Shown piece after piece: positions 60,978 to 64,000 of a stretch of DNA of 64,000 nucleotides (its first letter is position 1; the number at the start of each line of letters is the position of its first letter). The position numbers and the translations under genes are program-made. The stretch is from Pedobacter westerhofensis (GTDB lineage Bacteria; Bacteroidota; Bacteroidia; Sphingobacteriales; Sphingobacteriaceae): assembly GCF_900182595.1 (NCBI RefSeq), contig NZ_FXTN01000010.1, forward strand, positions 186,001 to 250,000, given 5' to 3'. The notes under the pieces were generated by a model, which saw only the letters and a list, made by a program, of their open reading frames with translations, was not told the DNA's origin and ran no database searches.

Positions 60978-62076
60978 GCTTTAGTACCCTGTTCCATCTT
61001 ACTTTGTGCAGCAGGTTCTCTGCAGAATCAATACTCAGCCAGGTAATCATTGCTTTTCCAATCACATGATCTTCAGGAACATACCCCCAGAAGCGCGAAT
61101 CCAGGGAATTATGGCGGTTATCCCCCATCATCCAGTAGTAATCCATCTTAAATGTATAATGATCTGCCTTTTTTCCATTAATCAGAATGTCATTGCCTGC
61201 GGTATCTACTCTGTTATGCTCATAGAGCTCAATCGCCCTGCGGTATAAAATCAGTGAAGACTCGTTCAGGCTGATCGTCATTCCTTTTTTTGGCAGGGTT
61301 AGCGGGCCAAAGTTGTCCATGTTCCATTTATACTTTTCGTTATGCGGAAAGATCTCTGCATCAAAATGACCTGCAGGATCTATAACCGGCGTCACCTTTT
61401 TGATATAGGAATATCCCTTAAATTCTGACAGGCTTGCTGTGGGTATGATCATCGTATAGCTGCTCAGATCTTCCTGGCCGATGATCTCGATACCCATATC
61501 ATCAAATATCTCCGGGTTAATGGTATTTCCATCGGTAACAACATGATAGGAGGTCTGTGCTTTTTCTGCATTCGGGGCAGCCTTGCCATTTACAAAAACC
61601 TGTCCGTTCAGAATACTGAGCACATCGCCGGGTGTAGCCTGACAACGTTTGATCAGGTTAGTCCGCACGTCGACCGGCCTGTCATATGAAGGATCTGCCT
61701 CTTCAGGTTTATTGAAAACAACAATGTCACCTTTTTTTATTTCAGTTAATCCCGGAAGGCGAAAATACGGCAAGTGGATGCCATCCCAGTAAGTTTTGAT
61801 TTGGTATTTGGTAATAGTTGATTCCAGAAACGGATTTTGGACCGGCGTAAAGGGCATCCTTGCGCCATAGCTCATTTTACTTACAAACAGATAATCACCC
61901 GTTAACAACGTTCCTTCCATCGACCCTGAGGGTATGGCATAGGCCGAAAAGATCAGTCCGCGGATGAGTGTAGATGCAACAAGGGCAAATACCAGGGCAT
62001 TGAGCCATTCACGTTTCCTGGATTGCTGTGGCTTGCTGTCCTCTGTTTTCTTTTTAAAGGGAAAGTTTAAGTTCAT
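60967..62076 (-). CDS. lepB: Signal peptidase I
   Basis: 369 residues with a cytoplasmic basic start and one membrane helix (NALVFALVASTLIRGLIFSAY). Catalytic Ser52 is in AIPSGSMEGTLL; the general-base Lys is in NLIKRCQATPGDVL; box E MMGDNRHNSLDSRFWG is complete. It cleaves signal peptides from exported proteins at the outer face of the inner membrane. Length fits the large Bacteroidota form, with an inserted domain between boxes B and E. Confidence 0.95.
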   Translation of the reverse strand: MNLNFPFKKKTEDSKPQQSRKREWLNALVFALVASTLIRGLIFSAYAIPSGSMEGTLLTGDYLFVSKMSYGARMPFTPVQNPFLESTITKYQIKTYWDGIHLPYFRLPGLTEIKKGDIVVFNKPEEADPSYDRPVDVRTNLIKRCQATPGDVLSILNGQVFVNGKAAPNAEKAQTSYHVVTDGNTINPEIFDDMGIEIIGQEDLSSYTMIIPTASLSEFKGYSYIKKVTPVIDPAGHFDAEIFPHNEKYKWNMDNFGPLTLPKKGMTISLNESSLILYRRAIELYEHNRVDTAGNDILINGKKADHYTFKMDYYWMMGDNRHNSLDSRFWGYVPEDHVIGKAMITWLSIDSAENLLHKVRWNRVLKPIR

Positions 62077-62283
62077 GTCAATAGTTTTAGTTATTCATTT
62101 GACAGTGAAGCAGATCAGATGTTACAGGATCAGTGCATCAAATCGGGAACAAAGAAATCTCTGCTGAAATACAGATATGGGTGATGTTTATGCCCCATTT
62201 TGGTGATTGGAGATCATTCCTGTTATACCCAATTTTGCACTGGCAGATGAATATTTGCTGTAAACGACTAACGAATTGTCAAG

Positions 62284-63630
62284 ATGAGAAGTGCAAAAGA
62301 ACAGTTAACAGGAAAAAAAATTTTATTCGCGACCATACCAACCGACGGCCATTTTAACCCACTTACCGGCCTGGCCAAATATCTACAGTTGTTGGGATGT
62401 GATATACGGTGGTATACCTCTGTATCGTTTCAGGAGAAATTAGACAGGCTGGAGATCCCATTATACCCATTCCAGCAAGCAATTGAATTTGACCAGACAA
62501 ATTTTATTGAGCTATTTCCTGAAAGAGCAGGCATCAACGGTGTGACGGCAAGGATGGAGTTTGATCTTCATTATCTATTGGCCGATATGGCACCAGACCA
62601 TTTTGCTGATATCGTAAAAATACACGAATCTTTTCCCTTTGATATGATGATTGCCGACTGCTCCTTTACGGCCATGCCACTGGTGAAACATAAACTAAAC
62701 ATCCCTGTAGTATCTATTGGTATCTATCCTTTGCCCGAATATTCGACCAACCTTGGCCCTTACAGCATGGGATTGCCACCCGCAAAAAACGAAGCTGAAA
62801 TGGAAGCCTATGCACAGCTCCATGAAGAAGCGCTGAATAAAGTTTTTAAGGGATCGGTTGACAGCTTTCATGCCATACTTGAAGACTACGATATCCATCT
62901 GGACAGAGCGCTTGTTCTTGATCTTCTTGTAAAAGAGGCTAGTTTATATCTTCAGATCGGCACACCAAGTTTTGAATATACCCGTGCCGGTATGGGAGAA
63001 AATATCCGCTTTGTAGGCTCTTTGCTCCCTTACTCGTCCAATCGTCAAAAACAGCATTGGTATGATGAACGGCTGGAGCAATATACAAAAGTAATACTGG
63101 TGACCATGGGTACCATAGAAAAGGATACCGAAAAACTTATCATTCCCACACTGGAGGCTTTCCAGCATTCTGATACGTTGGTCATCGCTACTACCGGAGG
63201 CAATGACACAGCAAAACTGCGTGCAAAATATACCGGCAAAAATATCATCATTGAAGATTTTATTCCTTATGCCGATGTGATGCCATATGCCAGTGTTTAC
63301 ATAACCAATGGAGGATTTGGCGGCGTATTGCTCAGCATCAGCCACCAGTTGCCCATGGTGGTTGCGGGACTGCTGGAAGGCAAAAACGAGATCTGTTCAC
63401 GCGTAGGGTATTTTAAGCTCGGGGTAGATCTGCAGACAGAAAAACCAGCACCCGGACTCATCCGGATTGCTGTGGAGGAGGTGCTGGCAAATGTGCAATA
63501 TAAAAACAATATCACCAGTTTATCAGTGGAAATGGACAGCTATCGTTCTACCGAGCTGTGCGCCTCATACCTGGCAGAACTGCTCAGTGAGGTTAAGGTA
63601 AATAACGACGGCCCTGTTTATAAAGAATAA
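62284..63630 (+). CDS. UDP-glycosyltransferase-type macrolide/aglycone glycosyltransferase (GT1-like)
   Basis: 448 residues, cytoplasmic. The GT1 fold is seen from ILFATIPTDGHFNPLTGLAKYLQ (N-terminal Rossmann start) and the C-terminal donor-site block YITNGGFGGVLLSISHQLPMVVAGLLEGKNEICSRV. It should transfer a sugar from an NDP-sugar to a small aglycone; MGT-type relatives modify macrolides or similar compounds. The acceptor is unknown. It is divergent from the signal peptidase gene, with a 207-base gap. Confidence 0.85.
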   Translation: MRSAKEQLTGKKILFATIPTDGHFNPLTGLAKYLQLLGCDIRWYTSVSFQEKLDRLEIPLYPFQQAIEFDQTNFIELFPERAGINGVTARMEFDLHYLLADMAPDHFADIVKIHESFPFDMMIADCSFTAMPLVKHKLNIPVVSIGIYPLPEYSTNLGPYSMGLPPAKNEAEMEAYAQLHEEALNKVFKGSVDSFHAILEDYDIHLDRALVLDLLVKEASLYLQIGTPSFEYTRAGMGENIRFVGSLLPYSSNRQKQHWYDERLEQYTKVILVTMGTIEKDTEKLIIPTLEAFQHSDTLVIATTGGNDTAKLRAKYTGKNIIIEDFIPYADVMPYASVYITNGGFGGVLLSISHQLPMVVAGLLEGKNEICSRVGYFKLGVDLQTEKPAPGLIRIAVEEVLANVQYKNNITSLSVEMDSYRSTELCASYLAELLSEVKVNNDGPVYKE

Positions 63631-63638
63631 AATCCTGA

Positions 63639-64000
63639 TCACTCATATTTTAGTGCATCTACAGGGTTTGCCCTGGCTACTTTAAAAGATTGCAGGCTTA
63701 CCGTGAGCAAGGCAATAACCAAAGACATCAGGGCAGCCAGCATAAATGGCCAGATGCTGATATCGATTCTGTAATCATACTTTTGCAGCCATTTGCTGGC
63801 CAAAATGTAAGCCACAGGAAATGCGATCAGGTTGGCCACAAGCACCAGTTTAATAAAATCTTTGTTGAGCAGGAGCAGGATACTTTTTAAATCGGCCCCC
63901 AGCACCTTCCTGATGCTGATTTCTTTTTTGCGCTGTTCTGCCATGTACAAGGCCAGTCCGAGCAGGCCAAGGCAGGAGATGAAAATACAAAAACCTCCAA
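63639..64000 (-). CDS. FtsX/MacB-family ABC transporter permease, C-terminal part (5' end outside window)
   Basis: The frame runs off the right edge without a start. The visible 120 residues read FVFCIFISCLGLLGLALYMA, then EQRKKEISIRKVLGA, the standard FtsX-type C-terminal segment, followed by two more helices (KLVLVANLIAFPVAYILAS; WPFMLAALMSLVIALLTVSL) and the ending SFKVARANPVDALKYE. These proteins form part of ABC exporters or mechanotransmission systems. A short TTG-started frame at 63950 is only the tail of this gene. Confidence 0.92.
   Translation of the reverse strand, partial: GGFCIFISCLGLLGLALYMAEQRKKEISIRKVLGADLKSILLLLNKDFIKLVLVANLIAFPVAYILASKWLQKYDYRIDISIWPFMLAALMSLVIALLTVSLQSFKVARANPVDALKYE

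Noticed and set aside
1..64000. CRISPR arrays, tRNA/rRNA genes, insertion sequences, prophage
   Set aside because: No regularly spaced direct repeats with spacers, no tRNA-like T-loop motif, no transposase or phage protein was seen on reading both strands. A formal tRNAscan or ISfinder search was not possible.

Overview
The window looks like chromosome from a Bacteroidota bacterium of the family Sphingobacteriaceae, most like Pedobacter. This rests on several signs: SusC/SusD pairs, many TonB-dependent receptors with an N-terminal carboxypeptidase-regulatory-like domain, PepSY proteins and DUF4374 beside siderophore-type receptors, a propeller-type sensor kinase, family GH29/GH51/GH92 glycosidases, AT-rich intergenic DNA and weak Shine-Dalgarno signals. 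No rRNA, tRNA, CRISPR array, insertion sequence or phage gene was seen. Both ends cut a gene: an esterase on the left and an FtsX-type ABC permease on the right.

Region by region. 1-6 kb: esterase (partial), two PAP2 phosphatases, an HD phosphohydrolase, a small HTH-like protein and an LtaS-type sulfatase with a one-base frameshift. 5.4-11.1 kb, minus strand: a siderophore-type iron-uptake operon (TonB-dependent receptor, DUF4374 lipoprotein, PepSY protein). It is followed by a chimeric gene in which the start of a response regulator is joined in frame to the end of an outer-membrane beta-barrel protein. 11.4-18.5 kb: alpha-L-fucosidase, CE12 acetylesterase and a DUF4397 lipoprotein on plus, facing a large propeller sensor kinase and its response regulator, which has lost its DNA-binding domain. 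18.7-24.4 kb: assorted genes (GDPD, GNAT, glutaminyl cyclase, PAS kinase, VOC protein). 24-32.5 kb, minus strand: a polysaccharide-utilisation-type locus (SusC, SusD, PI-PLC-like protein, GH92 mannosidase, small secreted protein). 32.8-38.4 kb: TerC, a Na+/H+ antiporter, and a TonB-dependent receptor divergent from a DtxR-family metal regulator. 38.5-41.1 kb: a TspO-like membrane protein, a small acidic protein and an M28 peptidase. 41.2-45.3 kb: a tight L-fucose oxidation operon (FucP, lactonase, aldo/keto reductase, zinc alcohol dehydrogenase). 45.5-50.5 kb: an ECF sigma factor with a barrel protein that has an anti-sigma-like N-terminus, divergent from a lipoprotein/cytochrome c/YceI/barrel operon. 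50.5-64 kb: DUF1015, GNAT, a MORN-TonB protein, a second TonB receptor plus PepSY pair, a GIY-YIG protein, GH51 arabinofuranosidase, signal peptidase I and a glycosyltransferase.

The main themes are plant or host glycan use (fucose, arabinose, mannose) and metal/iron acquisition. Fucosidase and FucP with the oxidation enzymes could together release, import and oxidise L-fucose, although the later steps (dehydratase, aldolase or hydrolase) are not in this window. The left 16 kb holds three damaged genes: the frameshifted sulfatase, the regulator-barrel fusion and the headless response regulator. Two of the three lesions hit response regulators. No wholly new system could be shown. The strongest leads are the chimeric gene, the 23-bp-phased repeats at the DtxR/TonB promoter, the anti-sigma/barrel protein, and the HD protein that resembles the HD half of HD-PycTM (Pycsar effector) proteins.
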